Below, piece after piece: positions 1-40,745 of a DNA stretch of 64,000 bases. Position numbers and translations under genes: made by a program. Position 1 is the first letter of the stretch. Each line of letters starts with the position of its first letter. Origin of the DNA: Heliopora coerulea (Eukaryota; Cnidaria; Anthozoa; Scleralcyonacea; Helioporidae); NCBI GenBank assembly GCA_030142905.1, contig JASJOG010000107.1:248001-312000 (forward strand), in the 5' to 3' direction. The notes below the pieces were generated by a model. It was given only the letters and a program-made list of their open reading frames with translations, was not told the origin of the DNA and searched no databases.

Positions 1-165
1 GATTCTCCTGGCAAAGTTGTAATTTTTGTTTCTTTACCAACTGTGAAGATTGAAATATCATCCATAACTGTGTTAGACACGACCTACCTTCCTAAAGAAC
101 ACATTTTAGAAGAAAGGGGAATATTGTGCAAAATTTACGACGATGCTTCTAAGTTTATTCTATAG
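1..165 (+). CDS. Possible 3' terminal exon of a gene entering from the left
   Basis: Frame 1 is open from the first base to a TAG at 163-165 (54 codons). The peptide has a plausible mixed composition and ends in ASKFIL. A pyrimidine-rich stretch near 25-40 could instead be a splice acceptor, so the true exon may be shorter. No domain was recognised. An open stretch of this length can occur by chance in AT-rich DNA. Confidence 0.2.
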   Translation, partial: DSPGKVVIFVSLPTVKIEISSITVLDTTYLPKEHILEERGILCKIYDDASKFIL

Positions 166-795
166 TTATGGAATTCATAACGTTACCTAATGGACGCACG
201 TTCTACTCCTCGTAATTGTCACTTATTGTGCCCTGTGGATGAAACCTTTTCGTTATTTAAAACGCAATACAGTGTTAGACATACGCAAAATAACTCGCTT
301 TAGCAAAGAATTTCAAAGATTTTTACAAACGAAAACCACTCAATATATACAATTCAGAGTTTTTCAGTAATTATAATGACAAACAAACTGGACATAAAAG
401 AATAAACAGGTCCCAAATTGGGAAGACACAATGGAAATTTCCGAAGAGTTTTTTCCCTGCAGTAAAGCAGAAAGACCTCGACCTTTAATGAAAAAAAACA
501 ACTGACAACACTAATAAATAAACACTAAATATAGCCGTAGCCATTAAAACGTTTTCCAAGACAAGTCTAGATAAATCGTAAGCTGATTTTTTCGATAAAT
601 TATCAGCCACAAAGTTGGTCAGACTAACTGGAGATAATGCAATATCGCGTTATCCGTGTTTTGAAGCATCAAACGTCTACACCGGATACATTTTACCGAT
701 AGAGTGAGAAAATGAAGAATGGAATTATGCGCAAGCAGTTCTGAATCGACGTAGTAAAATTTGTACGGTAGCACTCCGCATAAAAAACGAGCGAA

Positions 796-880
796 CAAGG
801 TACTGACGTTTCAAGCGAATGCTCTCTATCAAAGTCAAATGCCAACGATAAAGAGCTTTTGCTCGAAACATCAGTACTTT
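796..880. repeat. Imperfect inverted repeat with TCGAAAC core
   Basis: The left arm (about 797-830, reading ggtactgacgtttcaagcga) pairs with the right arm (about 851-880, reading tgctcgaaacatcagtact). A hairpin of the same style, with gaaaggctttccctcgaaac in one arm, occurs at 60579-60674. A single arm-like piece (ttgctcgaaacgttgg) is near 33675. This suggests a dispersed short foldback family. Confidence 0.6.
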
Positions 881-2619
881 AGTCTCAATTTTTTGGCAAA
901 CTATTAAATTTAAACTTTTTCCGGTTAGAAATTAACCCTCTGAAAATGAACCGACTATGTGTGGAAAGAACGGTTTAACTACGGTAAAAAGGTCTTCACA
1001 GTAATTATACTAAAGACGATCCTTGCTTAGATACATTGCCACATGTTGTTTAAACTTGTGAATACACAATTGGCTGGTATCTTCGAGAAAATACATTTGG
1101 TATTTATGTAGCCATAAAATGATTGGTTGATTGCTTAATAAATAACTTATTCCGAGAGAAAATGCTAAGAACAATCGTTTACGCGTCAAATGTTAGTGCA
1201 AAGGATAAACCTTATAATCTAGAACTTAATATTCATGACTGTTATCCATTGGAGAGATTACAAACGTCGAATGATGTCACAAAAATGATCGTATCAAAAC
1301 ATGTTTATGTTTGGCTAATATAAAACGCTTCACGAACACACCTGAAATTGATAACTTTATTTCATGCGAAATCTTCATCCGATGGCTTTCTCCGCTGTGC
1401 CTTCGGAGTTTTCAAAAATAACCTTCAAAAAAAATCTCTTTAAAAAAAGTAAAGTGAAATTTAGATACTAGGATTGTATTTAGTAGGTGCTCAACCAACG
1501 TGGGCGTTTTCACCTCCATAATGACCTCATTCGATCTCAACTGATATGCAGCCTCACCCATCGCACAGACTTGCGAGCCAAAACAGAGCTTCTAAGACTT
1601 CAAAGCTTTTGTAAACTGGATTGATTTTAAAGCTGTTTTGACGAGTAGTTGCTTTTAATACTACGACAGCTCCAGTGGAAGGCATGTATTATTGATGCAA
1701 AATTCTCTACAAGGAATCAGACGTATGGAATAAACCTCGCACTAATATCAGAAGTGGATGATAAACATTTATTCTCGCCTTTTGGAAAAAGGTAAATCCT
1801 TTTACTGGAATGAATTTTGCATCGTTTTTCTGAGTCATACTCTTTTATTATTTGAAAAGTTTTGGAATCGAGCAAAGGTTAACGCACGTAAATTACACAG
1901 TAATAATCTAGGATTTGAGAAAAGTACCACATATCAAGTTTGTGGAATACCAAATGTAAATCTTTTAGACAACTAAGCTTTCGTCCGGTTGAAGTCCCAA
2001 ATCAAGGAATCTTTGATGTGAAATAAATGTACGGAGTTCCAAATTAAGGTAAAAGCTTTGTAGATGGATAAATGTAGGGAATGATCTCCATACTTATTGT
2101 TTGTCAAATTATTAATCAAGCTTGTGAGTAAATTGTAAAAAGATGTTAACATGTGTGTGCCCGGTAAAAGTGTGAATGTTTGGAAACGTAAAAAGTTGTT
2201 AATATTTATAACCAAGTCAACACCAGTTTATCAATCTCTTGAATGTTTTTATATAGTCTCTTTAATAGCGATATTAATTGTGAGTGGAATACGTCAGAAA
2301 CACTTGGAAAGCTTTCTTAGGTACAATCTAAGGTGTTCACCAGGGTAATTCAATAAGAGTTCTCAAACTCATTAATAATTCATGAGTATATCATTCAATC
2401 GGATGCGCTGAATGGCACCACGTGAACGGCCTTGAAATACCATGGAAGTACTGAGCAGAGGACTTGAACCGTTTCTTCCAGTCCCTGGACTGGAAATAAT
2501 AGTTCAAGTCCTTGGACTAAAAATATAATTTCGCACAATCGGTTTATCCACGATACACTCGTTACTGTTACACTAATTCATTGTGCCAATACACTAGTTG
2601 GTTATGAGAAGTCATTCAA

Positions 2620-2753
2620 AGGCCTTCAATTCGGACTAGACCGGGTTTTCAAGTACTCGGAATCCGTTCCAATCCTCGGCTTTGCCTCGGACTAGAACGA
2701 ATTCCTCGTACTTAAAAACCCGGTCAAGTCCGGAGTCCTCATTGTCGGCCTTT
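2620..2753. repeat. Imperfect inverted repeat, about 45-bp arms
   Basis: The arm at about 2632-2672 (ggactagaccgggttttcaa) is mirrored at about 2693-2735 (ttaaaaacccggtcaagtcc). The loop contains ctcggctttgcctcgg. The layout resembles the ctcggctatcgcctcg hairpins at 22255-22850. It is probably a non-autonomous DNA transposon relic. Confidence 0.55.
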
Positions 2754-2987
2754 AAATATTACTTCAATTTAGGCATTGGAGGGCTTGACAAAGCCCGCGA
2801 CGAAGCTATCAACCAGACAAATTCAGCAAGTGTGCCTCAATTATTGGAGTAAACGCAAACTACTTCTTCACCAAGAACAGTGGATAGCTGATATTATCAG
2901 AAGTTCACTCACAATGAGTAATTAAACACATCACCACACAGCAAAAAACAAAAAAAAATTCATCCAATCAGTTTTATTTCTTTCCAG

Positions 2988-3133
2988 GAAAAAGAAAACT
3001 TAACGAATCATAAAGTTCCGGGAGCACTGATAACAATGCTCAGAAGGTTACTCCTAGGACAGAGAAAACGCGACGAAAATGAAAGGAAAGAAGAAGTGGT
3101 TTTGAGAACTGAGAAGACAGATGACAAAGCAAG
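2988..3133 (+). CDS. Exon A of the Asn/Asp-repeat protein gene
   Basis: The acceptor is ttttatttctttccag. Frame 0 is open and highly charged (LRRLLLGQRKRDENERKEE). The exon ends AAG followed by gcaagtt, a GC-type donor with full consensus around it. It leaves two bases of a codon that the next exon completes. Without splicing this frame hits a stop at 3170. Confidence 0.6.
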
Positions 3134-6100
3134 GCAAGTTACATACATACGACTTTCAGGCTTCATTTAGTAAACGAGAACGCTTTGTAGGCCAATTTTT
3201 AAGATCTTGGTCAAGGTGTATATTTAGTTTTCTAACCCATAAAGAAGATCAACACTTTCCCAGCGGCGTAAAACTTATGTTATTTTACTCTGGCTAACGC
3301 CAGACGATTTTACTCGTCAAAGGGGGAGAGCTGCCGCTGTGAAAGAGTTAATCGAGGGATCCAAATATGGACTGAAAAGCAATAAAGACAGTTGGATCTC
3401 CCATCGATAAACTCGATGTTGATACGAGCTCAAAATCGTTGAACAACAGCAGGAACGTGCTTCAACCTGGTATTTTTGGTGGGCAAAAAAAGTCTATCCG
3501 GAGACGATTCACTTGACTTACAGATTAAGTTACAGATAACAAGCAATCCATTGTTCTTAATGAATTTTTGAAAATACTTGGATGTGGGTAAATTTATACT
3601 GGGATTTGTCCTGTCAGCCGTTGGTTTCAGTCGTTGGTTTCAGCCGTTGAATTAAGGTAATGGGTAAATTACCCTTAGCTGAAGACAAAAAGAAAGCCAG
3701 GGAAAATTCTGACAGGGTTTTTGTTTTTAGAACTAAGGACTTGTTGGGTTTAACACAGCCTTTCTCATCACAAGCGAAGGATTTGGATAATGAGATGGCA
3801 ATGAAAGAAAACATCCTCGAGAGGTAGGTAAAAGATGATTTAGCGATGGTTATTCCGAGTTAAGGTGGATGAACACCGTTTATCGCGCGACTTTTCTGCT
3901 TGTGAGGAAACGTGGTCCCTAGTTCCGCGCGTGAACGAACCTAAGCTTTGGCAATATTAAGGTTGCATGATAAATATTTGTTATGAAAAAAAAAATGATA
4001 TGGAATACAATAAGGCTGTATAAATTTCAACTGAGCAATCTAATAACTACAAAGTTTAAAACTAACAAATATTTACGGTAAAAAATCAAGCAGATAGACC
4101 AGTAAACAAAGAACGAATTACCGCAACAAAACAAAAGAACAACAATAACAATAAGAACACAAAAACCAAAACAAAAACACAAAAAGAAACAGAAAAAGAA
4201 ATAAACAAAAGTAACCAAATAAATAGGTAAGGTCAATCAACATAACTTTAAAAATCTGCTAACACCGAAACGAACTCTATAACGCAGGAAATACAAGAAG
4301 ACGACAGATGAATTAGAGAACAGGACAGAAAACAAACAAAAACAAATTAACGGGCAACTACGATATTCTACGAACGGAAACGTACACAGAATGAGCCACT
4401 CCGAAATACGAAGATGAGTTTGCAGACATGCACGAATCAACGAATTACAGCAAAGACAAGCATAAAACAAACGAGGATCGTTCAAGAAAAAGGTATCTAG
4501 ACAAAAGCCTCGGTTAACTGATTTCTTCAGTAAGAACTATGATTATTATTTATTGAAATAGATAATGAAGACATTACTCGGTTTAACTTTTATCCCGTAT
4601 GTAGACAAGATACATACTCCAGATAGCCAAAATAAACCCACTGCAAGATGTCATGTTTAAAAACGTATGAAAACTCCTTCCTTGCCTCTTCTCTGCGATA
4701 TAACACAAATGACATCATTTCAAAATCGAAAACACAACGCTCAACTTGTCTTTCTGGTAGTCTTCTCTTGAAATGTTGCCATGGGTGTTCGCAAAACCGT
4801 TTATAGTCAACGAACTTCTTTCTAAATTTTACAAACAACCTAGGTTTGGTTTTAAATGCCTTCAGATCACTCACCTCCCCGTAGTCTTTGAGAAACAGAG
4901 GTTCATCCAACCAGTTAGTGCAGTGGAAGATAAGCAGTAAAGAATTTTTCATGATGATGGTAAGGGGTGAATGAAAGTACGAAATGTTTTTATTTATTAT
5001 CAGTGAATCAGATGAGAGTGATACCGAGACAGACGATGATGATGACAGCGAATTTTCGGACGATTCTTCGACATGCTCGTTGGATGACAGCTCAGATGAC
5101 TTCAACATGATACATGAGAGGGAAGGATTCGAAATGGCCGAGACCCACGCAGCAAATCAAGAATCACAGTCGTTGAAAAATTGTTCGAATACCAATGTAA
5201 TTGCATGCGTGAAGAAAATAACAAGATCTCAAAAGGAACAAAGTGAAATAGAGGGGGTATTGAGTAAACAAAGTGAAGCGCAGAAAAACGAGATGAAACC
5301 TGGAGTGATCGGTAGCAGCGAAGGTTGCAATGAAGATAATAAGGGAAGATATTTTAGAAAGAGTGAGGACGATGAATCAAATGTCAGAAAAGTAGATGCT
5401 GTTCATCTTGATCTAGATTTAGGGAAATACGATGCGAAAGCATTGTCGAAGGATTTCAAAAACCATGAGAATACACCAAAAGGCGATGAAGACGAAAACA
5501 TCATCAACAGCAGCAAAGACAGTAAAAACGACAACAACAACATATCCAGCATCAACAACAGTGACGACGACCACTATAAGTACAACAACAAGGACAATAT
5601 GAATATCAAGAACAATAATAAAAAAAACAACACTAGTTACAAAAACAATAACAACAACAACAATATGAATATCAACAATAACACAAAGCACAACAACGGC
5701 AACAACAGTAACAATAACAACCATAACAACGACAAGGACAACAATGACAATAATGACAACAATGACAACAATAACAATGACAACAATAACAAGGACAAGG
5801 ACAACAATGACAACAATGACAACAATGACAATAATGACAACAATGACAACAATAACAATGACAACAATAACAAGGACAACAATGACAACGATGACAACAA
5901 TGACAATAATGACAACAATGACAACAATAACAATGACAACAATAACAAGGACAAGGACAACAATGACAACGATGACAACAATGACAACAATATCAACAAC
6001 AGCAACAACAACAACAACAACAACAACAATAGCAACAACAACAACGACAACAACAATAAGAACAGCAACAATAACAACGACAACAACCAGAACAACAGCC

Positions 6101-8752
6101 ACAACGTGAACGGACACAATTACATTGGTACAATTATTAACAAGCCAATCACAAACAAATATAAAACTAAAGGGACTCTGTCAACAAAATCCTCCGTTAA
6201 CTCCAAACCTCCAGCGCACGTCAAACCTGTGTCAACTAACAGAAAAGTTTCTCCGGGAAAGTCCTTACAGTGTTCATTCATTTCTACTGAAAACCACTCA
6301 ACTCCGTCGTTAATAATCAACCGAAAGAAAGGATCCCGAGATCACAGTCCCGGTGGAAACAGAATCACCCCAGAAAAAGCCAAGAGGATTCCACACATGC
6401 AGAGTTTTACGTCTAAAAACGGTGTGCTTAAAAAGCCACTGAAAAGAGTTCCTCAGGATCGGCGAGTGAAGAATGTTAAGGATAGAATGGGAACTGGAGG
6501 GATCAGACGTGAACCTTCAGTACGAAAATCAAGAGCTCAGGAAGTAAGCAGAAGTATGGCGGAGTCGAAAGAAGAAAAAAGAAGACTCCAAGGCACAGAG
6601 AAGAACGATATGGTGATGACAGTAAAACAACAGGAATCAGTCGACAGGAACAGGAACTACCTTGAGACAGGAACTTCTGTAAGTGCATTGGAAAGAATTC
6701 CTGGCCAGGATTTTGCCGAGCTTCAAGAAGTCACCAAGAAAGTTGAATCGGGGAACGGGCAAAGAGGCGAACAAATGAATGAGAAAGATGGTAGACCTGT
6801 GGAAGAACCCTGCATTGGATCAAAGGAGAGAAAAAGTTCGCGGTCCGAGGATACAAAAGCAATCCAAGGGGATATTAATGGATCATTCAAAGACGTGAAG
6901 CTGGGGTTATGTAAAGATTTGGAGGATATATTGAAAGGAGTTCGTAAAAGGGAGGAACGGCATGAACTGTTCAACGGGCAAAGTAGTCAGCTAAGGGAGA
7001 TACGGAGATCTCCTGATGGATGTCAAAGTGAAGGATGTGAAAATGAACAAAGAATTCAGGGGAGGAGAGGTAGGCTTAATTTATACTTATAAAATAACAT
7101 GCGTCTTACGTACGCTCTGATTGGACGAGGCTTATTTTCTCTCAGAGTACAGAATAATAGTTCTTTATCATCAGTTCCTTGGTACATCATGTTTTCCAAA
7201 TTGGTTCAAATTTTGATCGCCTTACGTAGCCATTTTAATTTCAATTTCAGACGAGATCTCCAGCGACAGAGGACTAAGTGAAGTCGATGCCAACAGTTCA
7301 GAAAGCCAATGGTATATGTCCGTTAAGGATATCATCAAGCGTAAGGAACGTTTGCAAAAGGAAATCTCTAATCTCGACGCGAGGATGGTGGCAATGGGAG
7401 AACACAGGAAAGACCTACAGTTTGTACATGATTTGTTCGACTTGTGTAGTGACGAGTTGAAGGATGTTGAGCGGAACAACGTTGGGGTGCCCTGTGTATT
7501 AAGCCTTAAAGGAATTATGGGTAAGTGGGAGATCTTCTGTTTACATCACTGAACTCTATTTTATCTGGGAGACTGACAGAAAGAAAAAAGTGAAGCCAAA
7601 ATTGAGGCCTTTTTTGACGTTAGTTCCAGCTGCCTGCGCTGTTACTCGGACATTGGTGAAAAGTCAAAATGAGGTCGAAATGACCGTACGGGGGCTTGTA
7701 GCTTACAGCAAATAAGGCTCCAATGTCTGCCATTTTTTGTTTCACTTTTTGGGCAACTCAAAGGCCGAAGTCAGATTCCAGTTATTATAGAGTTCAGTGA
7801 TTTTCATTGTTTATGTACGGTAAATACGGAAAGCAGGAAATGCACAACAACAGAGTTTAAGTTTGGCAAAATGACTTATGTAGAGCCTGAAGTTTCCTCG
7901 CTTTAACTGCATTACTCAAAGCTTAACTGATTAGAGCAACATGACTGATCATATTCAGCAGTATTTGGGTGCAAAGAAATAACTTTTTGACAGTAAAATT
8001 CTTGTTTGTCGAGGAAGAGAATTCATGAAAATATCAGACATTGCTTTATTTGACTAGCATTTAACAAGCGTTTTTATTGAGCTATGGCAGGCATTGAACT
8101 TATCACGGAAGATTTCCTTAATATATCACGTGTTTGTCCTTGAAATTCTTTAAAGCTTGGAACATAACAGCAGAATTTCACTCACTGGGGCCTTACAATG
8201 GCATGAAGTCAGTTCCAAACGCAATCAACTATAGCAACAGCGAGGCCGAAAATTCCCGCCATTTTACGACCGTGTAATATCCTAACAAGAAGTTTGGGCT
8301 CTAGTGGAGTATCCCGGTTTCCCAAGTTTTAAACCATGATGCACTGCAACACTCGCGTCACAGTCTGTATGAAGTATATAGGAAAATAAGCAAGGAGGAA
8401 GCACATCTAATCATGATATACTCGCAACTTAATATTAATAAAATTTTACTTGAAATTGATGTCTTATAAAACTCAACCTGTTTGTAACACATGCCTTATC
8501 TCAACCGAAGGTCGTCAAATACGAGAGATGAGCGACAAGGAATTCCGGACGAAAACAGAGGGATTGCAAAGAAACGGGGTGCCATATTTTACAGCAATTT
8601 CCAAACACGTTGAAAAACTACGGGAGACAGTCCTCCATTACCTGCAAGACGACAGAAAATGCCGAAGCAAAGCTGTACAAAAAGTGAGATTTGAGATTGG
8701 AAAGGTGTTAGGGATGAGCGAGGGACTCTTGTATAGTGTATTTCAGGAATGA
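2988..8752 (+). CDS. Uncharacterised Asn/Asp-repeat protein, 5 exons, 5' end missing
   Basis: Join 2988-3133, 3731-3823, 5004-7069, 7251-7520, 8511-8752. All junctions are in phase (0/2, 2/2, 2/1, 1/1, 1/stop) and give 938 codons plus TGA. Order along the protein: a basic, charged N-terminal part; an acidic Ser/Asp run (SESDESDTETDDDDDSEF); a 130-residue Asn/Asp/Lys repeat; a long Lys/Arg/Glu-rich disordered stretch; and a C-terminal 170 residues with helical, coiled-coil-like heptads (VKDIIKRKERLQKEI) and an ordered-looking end (VRFEIGKVLGMSEGLLY). No catalytic motif, signal peptide or membrane segment was seen, so an intracellular, perhaps nuclear, protein is inferred. The family was not recognised. 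The first intron uses a GC-AG donor. The next gene lies on the other strand about 2.6 kb downstream. Confidence 0.75.
3134..3730 (+). other. Intron with rare GC-AG boundaries
   Basis: The intron begins gcaagtta and ends gggtttttgtttttag. GC donors are a known minor class that usually show a strong AG/gcaagt context, as here. A copy of the tctggctaacgccag repeat lies inside at 3280-3352. Confidence 0.55.
3280..3352 (+). repeat. Dispersed short repeat, copy A (ctctggctaacgccagac)
   Basis: The sequence tactctggctaacgccagac, then attttactcgtcaa, recurs at 11198-11267 and 56761-56829. The core ctggctaacgccag is itself palindromic. It is likely the recognisable end of a dispersed non-autonomous repeat. 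Confidence 0.6.
3731..3823 (+). CDS. Exon B of the Asn/Asp-repeat protein gene
   Basis: 93 nt, phase 2 in and out, between the acceptor tttttgtttttag and the donor AGgtaggtaa. It encodes TKDLLGLTQPFSSQ and then an acidic helical-looking end (LDNEMAMKENILER). Confidence 0.6.
3824..5003 (+). other. Intron between exons B and C
   Basis: The intron is A-rich at 3985-4240 on the + strand. It ends in the acceptor tgtttttatttattatcag. An antisense open frame of about 120 codons lies at 4590-4953 and was not accepted as a gene. Confidence 0.55.
5004..7069 (+). CDS. Exon C: acidic region, Asn/Asp repeat and disordered region
   Basis: A 2,066-nt exon. An ATG in the same frame lies at 4984, but it falls within the acceptor's pyrimidine tract, and splicing from exon B completes the codon AG-T exactly. 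The exon ends AGAG followed by gtaggctt. It contains the acidic run (about 5007-5075), the repeat domain (about 5510-6110) and a basic Ser/Lys-rich stretch (about 6120-6600). Confidence 0.75.
5510..6110 (+). repeat. In-frame Asn/Asp-coding tandem repeat
   Basis: AAC/AAT and GAC codons dominate, giving strings such as NNDNNDNNDNNNNDNNNK. Between 5734 and 5965 a module of about 70 nt ending in aacaataacaaggac occurs about three times with small indels of whole codons. The opposite strand reads as hydrophobic Leu/Val frames that are only shadows. Confidence 0.85.
7251..7520 (+). CDS. Exon D of the Asn/Asp-repeat protein gene
   Basis: 270 nt, phase 1 in and out. The acceptor is ttttaatttcaatttcag and the donor is Ggtaagtgg. 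It encodes EISSDRGLSEVDANSSES, then a coiled-coil-like helix and FVHDLFDLCSDELKDVERN. Confidence 0.75.
7521..8510 (+). other. Intron between exons D and E
   Basis: It contains a MITE-like element immediately after the donor (7546-7800). The remaining 700 bases show no open frame or repeat that could be named. It ends in the acceptor ccttatctcaaccgaag. Confidence 0.6.
7546..7800. mobile_element. MITE-like element with terminal inverted repeats
   Basis: The left end tcactgaactctatt matches the inverse of the right end atagagttcagtga. Inner pieces also pair (gtgaagccaaaattgagg with the region near 7725-7765, more weakly). The length is 255 bp with no coding capacity. It lies 25 bases inside an intron. 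Confidence 0.6.
8511..8752 (+). CDS. Exon E: C-terminus and stop
   Basis: One base from exon D plus GT starts the codon series G-R-Q-I-R. The exon codes FRTKTEGLQRNGVPYF, a Lys/Arg-rich helix and VRFEIGKVLGMSEGLLYSV, then TGA at 8750-8752. An upstream extension of the frame to 8450 is intronic by phase and acceptor. Confidence 0.7.
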
Positions 8753-9253
8753 AGAGGTTATAGATTGGCAGTCTATAATGCTGCATATTTTGATGTACCT
8801 TAGCTCTCTGATTCAGAATCCAACTACTTCAACTTGATAAAAGGTAATGTAATCACGTTTAAAGTTCAAAATCGAGTTCCTCATTCACTGGACAAAATCT
8901 ACTTTGAATTAAGAAGCTAATGTGGAAGGTCTACGCTATATTCAAGATGTACAGAACAAATATCAATGAAATAAGCTGTTGAAAAGGTTATTGGTCATGT
9001 AGGTACCGGTTGTTCTACTGCAAAAAATGGACGACAGAAAGAAACCTGAAGGCATGATAAAATCCTTGAAACGGCTTATGCGAATTTAATGGCCAATGCG
9101 GGAGATTAGTTACGCCTGCATGGCATACCCATTTGCCAAAGTACTTTCCACCACTTTCATTCATTAAGGCTGAAGGACATAAAAATATACATGACCAAGC
9201 TAATGGTACGGGATAGTTTAGTTTAAAATTGTTAGTTCTAGTACAAATTTTCA

Positions 9254-9259
9254 AATAAA
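9254..9259 (+). terminator. Candidate polyadenylation signal (AATAAA)
   Basis: AATAAA lies about 500 bases after the stop codon at 8752, followed within 35 bases by T-rich sequence. The match is a six-base motif in AT-rich DNA, so it is only plausible. Confidence 0.35.
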
Positions 9260-9392
9260 GAAGACGAATAATTTTCTTTCACAGCTTGTCTTACTATTTT
9301 TTTTTTTTTTTTTTGCAAATCTCAAAGGGCGTGGGTCTTCGGCCTTCCCTACATCTCGTAAGAGCATAAGCTCGTATGAGATGGGGGAAATT

Positions 9393-9427
9393 ATATAATG
9401 AAGGTCCGTTATATATATTTTGTGTCC

Positions 9428-9467
<40 letters not shown>

Positions 9468-9530
9468 AGTGGACACAAGATATATATATTATAGTGGACA
9501 CAAAACATATATAACGGACCTTCATTATAT
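9393..9530. repeat. AT-rich inverted repeat with TATA core
   Basis: The left arm tataatgaaggtccgttata and then ttttgtgtccact is mirrored on the right (agtggacacaaaa, then tataacggaccttcattata). The centre is (TA)n plus an extra copy of aagtggacacaag. The structure is a foldback or MITE hairpin. Confidence 0.75.
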
Positions 9531-10331
9531 ATATATTATAAAATGAAGATCTGTTCCATTCCTCGTAACAATCAACCCACAGCAATGCAATTTCTAGTTT
9601 ATACCACCCATAAATCCCAATGCATCAAACAACGACTTCTACTTTCTGATACGATATACAATAACAAAAACGGGAGTCAGAAGTACCAAACCAAATGTTC
9701 CTTACTCAAAACTGTTACAGGCATCTCCTTACTTTCTTCGCTTTGTCTAGCTTGCCTGAAGTAGACTAGATGAGGTTATACGACGGTGGATCATAGCCTC
9801 TTGATGATGGAAAATGCGTTTGTAAGATCTGTTTTTAGGCCACGTGTGCTGTGTCTTTCGCTTTAAGAAAGGGAAACTTAGTATGCTATCTTTCGACAAG
9901 GTGGTTATTTCAGCTGTTTTGTTGTGTGAGATTTCCTTCTAAAAGTTTAATTTACAGACAAATGCTAACCTAATTTTTGGCATCTGTACAGTTTTACCTT
10001 AACGCCGGTTCTTTATAATAAAACGGGTAAAATGCATCTTCTAGCTCATCTAAATCTGGAAAGAGAAAGGATTACTGCAATGATTAGAGACACAAAAGAA
10101 CCTGACAAGAAATACTAAACCAGGAAAACTGCATAATCAACTCGCTTATCAGGATCCCATACGTTAAATGTGCGAGAAAATTTGTTAATATGTAAAAATT
10201 TGTAGACAAAATGTATTGAATTGCCAAACAAGGGTGAAGAATTAAAACATTTACAGTGATTTAAGTGATACGTTCATAAGCAGTTTAAAAACTACTTAAT
10301 GGTTATAGAGATAAGTAAAGTAAAGTAAAGT

Positions 10332-10608
10332 AAAGTACCTTTATTTATACTGAATAACCCTATCAGCTATCTGAGCTGGTCTCCCTAGAGGTCCAGTAAG
10401 GGCCTACCCTCATGGGTTCAGTGTTATGACAGGAGGAAACCGGAGTACCCGGAGAAAACCTGCGATGCTTGGTAGAGTCAAACTGGACAACACTCTTCTC
10501 ACATATGACCAAGGTAACTTTAATCAGATAACTGCACGCGGCCGGAATCGAACCCTAGTCACAGTGGTGAGAGACACGTGCACTACCACTGTGCCACCAG
10601 CACCCCCA
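10332..10608 (+). mobile_element. SINE-like dispersed repeat, copy 1
   Basis: It contains aggaggaaaccggagtaccc, then ggagaaaacc, actggacaacactcttctca, taatcagataactgcacgcg and a box-B-like gccggaatcgaaccc. It is preceded by four (TAAAG) units, which may be target-site or tail sequence. Diverged relatives are at 31383-31586 and 53765-53905. Confidence 0.65.
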
Positions 10609-11197
10609 AAGCAAAACACACAATCAGAGCTCAACGATTACGTGGTGTAATCACCAGTGGTTATTGAAAATATCATTCCAATTATATTTAAGGCGACGAA
10701 AATAGAAGAGGGTCAACGTATTAATCTTAAATCCAGAATTAGTTCTAACCTTCTTTAAACAGTCAGAGCCTGGGTCTGATTCTATAAAATTCTCTTGAAA
10801 CAAGAAGCCACAAAATAATCTCTATTGTTCTATAACGATGGCTGTGGGTCATATTTTCTTAAGAGGACTTAAAATCTATATCAATTAATCAGCTCTTTCA
10901 TTGAAGGATCTCTCTTTTATTAGTTCATGATCACCTCGGTTTTCCTTGATGTACCGCGGCTCTTAAAATCACTTAGTAACCCCTTGTAAATGTTTTATTA
11001 TTCAAATTTATTTTTAACCACCCAAATTGAATAGTACTACTCTCGTCTAGAACATTCTGCATGAAGCCTTTGTGATAATGAACTAAGCAAGTAAGTTACT
11101 TCAACCTCGATAACTACATTGTTTATTAACCTCGGCGCTTGGTGCCTGGGGTTAATAAGCAACGTAGTTACCTGGGTTTTGGTAACTAACATATGCT

Positions 11198-11267
11198 TAT
11201 TTTATTCTGGTTAACACCAGACGAGTGTACTCGTTGAGTGGAGATATCCTTGCAGGAAAGGGACATT
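11198..11267 (+). repeat. Dispersed short repeat, copy B
   Basis: Diverged copy of the ctggctaacgccag repeat (here ctggttaacaccag), continuing with tactcgtt and aggaaagggacatt, as in copy C at 56761. Confidence 0.5.
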
Positions 11268-11330
11268 GTAACCGGAACAAGACTTTGGGGACTCGGATTC
11301 GTCAAATGGTGGGACCAGAAGTGTACTTAC

Positions 11331-40745
<29,415 letters not shown>

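Larger units (their letters stand above)
166..2987. other. Upstream region without a convincing gene
   Basis: Only short open frames without domain character are present here (for example 1123-1323 and 2151-2348). The region holds two imperfect hairpins (796-880 and 2620-2753). The missing 5' exon or exons of the gene starting at 2988 could lie here, because the first exon found opens in phase 0 after a good acceptor, but no exon could be assigned. Confidence 0.5.
8753..11330. other. Intergenic region between convergent genes
   Basis: It probably holds the 3' UTR of the + strand gene (to about 9275) and the undetected last exon and 3' UTR of the - strand MEGF6-like gene. It also holds an AT-rich inverted repeat (9393-9530) and a dispersed repeat (10332-10608). 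On the - strand a frame after ttgcttag (about 11083 downward) could be a short terminal exon, but nothing confirms it. Confidence 0.5.

Noticed and set aside
4590..4953. Antisense open frame of about 120 codons (WLDEPLFLKDYGEVSDL... with KRFCEHPWQHFKRRL)
   Set aside because: Its composition is protein-like, but it has no recognised domain, lies inside an intron of the + strand gene, and no splice partners were found. A chance frame or a relic is more likely.
5419..6119. Minus-strand Leu/Val-rich frames opposite the Asn/Asp repeat
   Set aside because: Pure shadows of the AAC/GAC codon array on the other strand.
11000..11330. Last exon of the MEGF6-like gene (frame after ttgcttag, about 11083 downward)
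   Set aside because: Phase fits, but the peptide has no recognisable feature and no polyadenylation signal was convincing; left unassigned.
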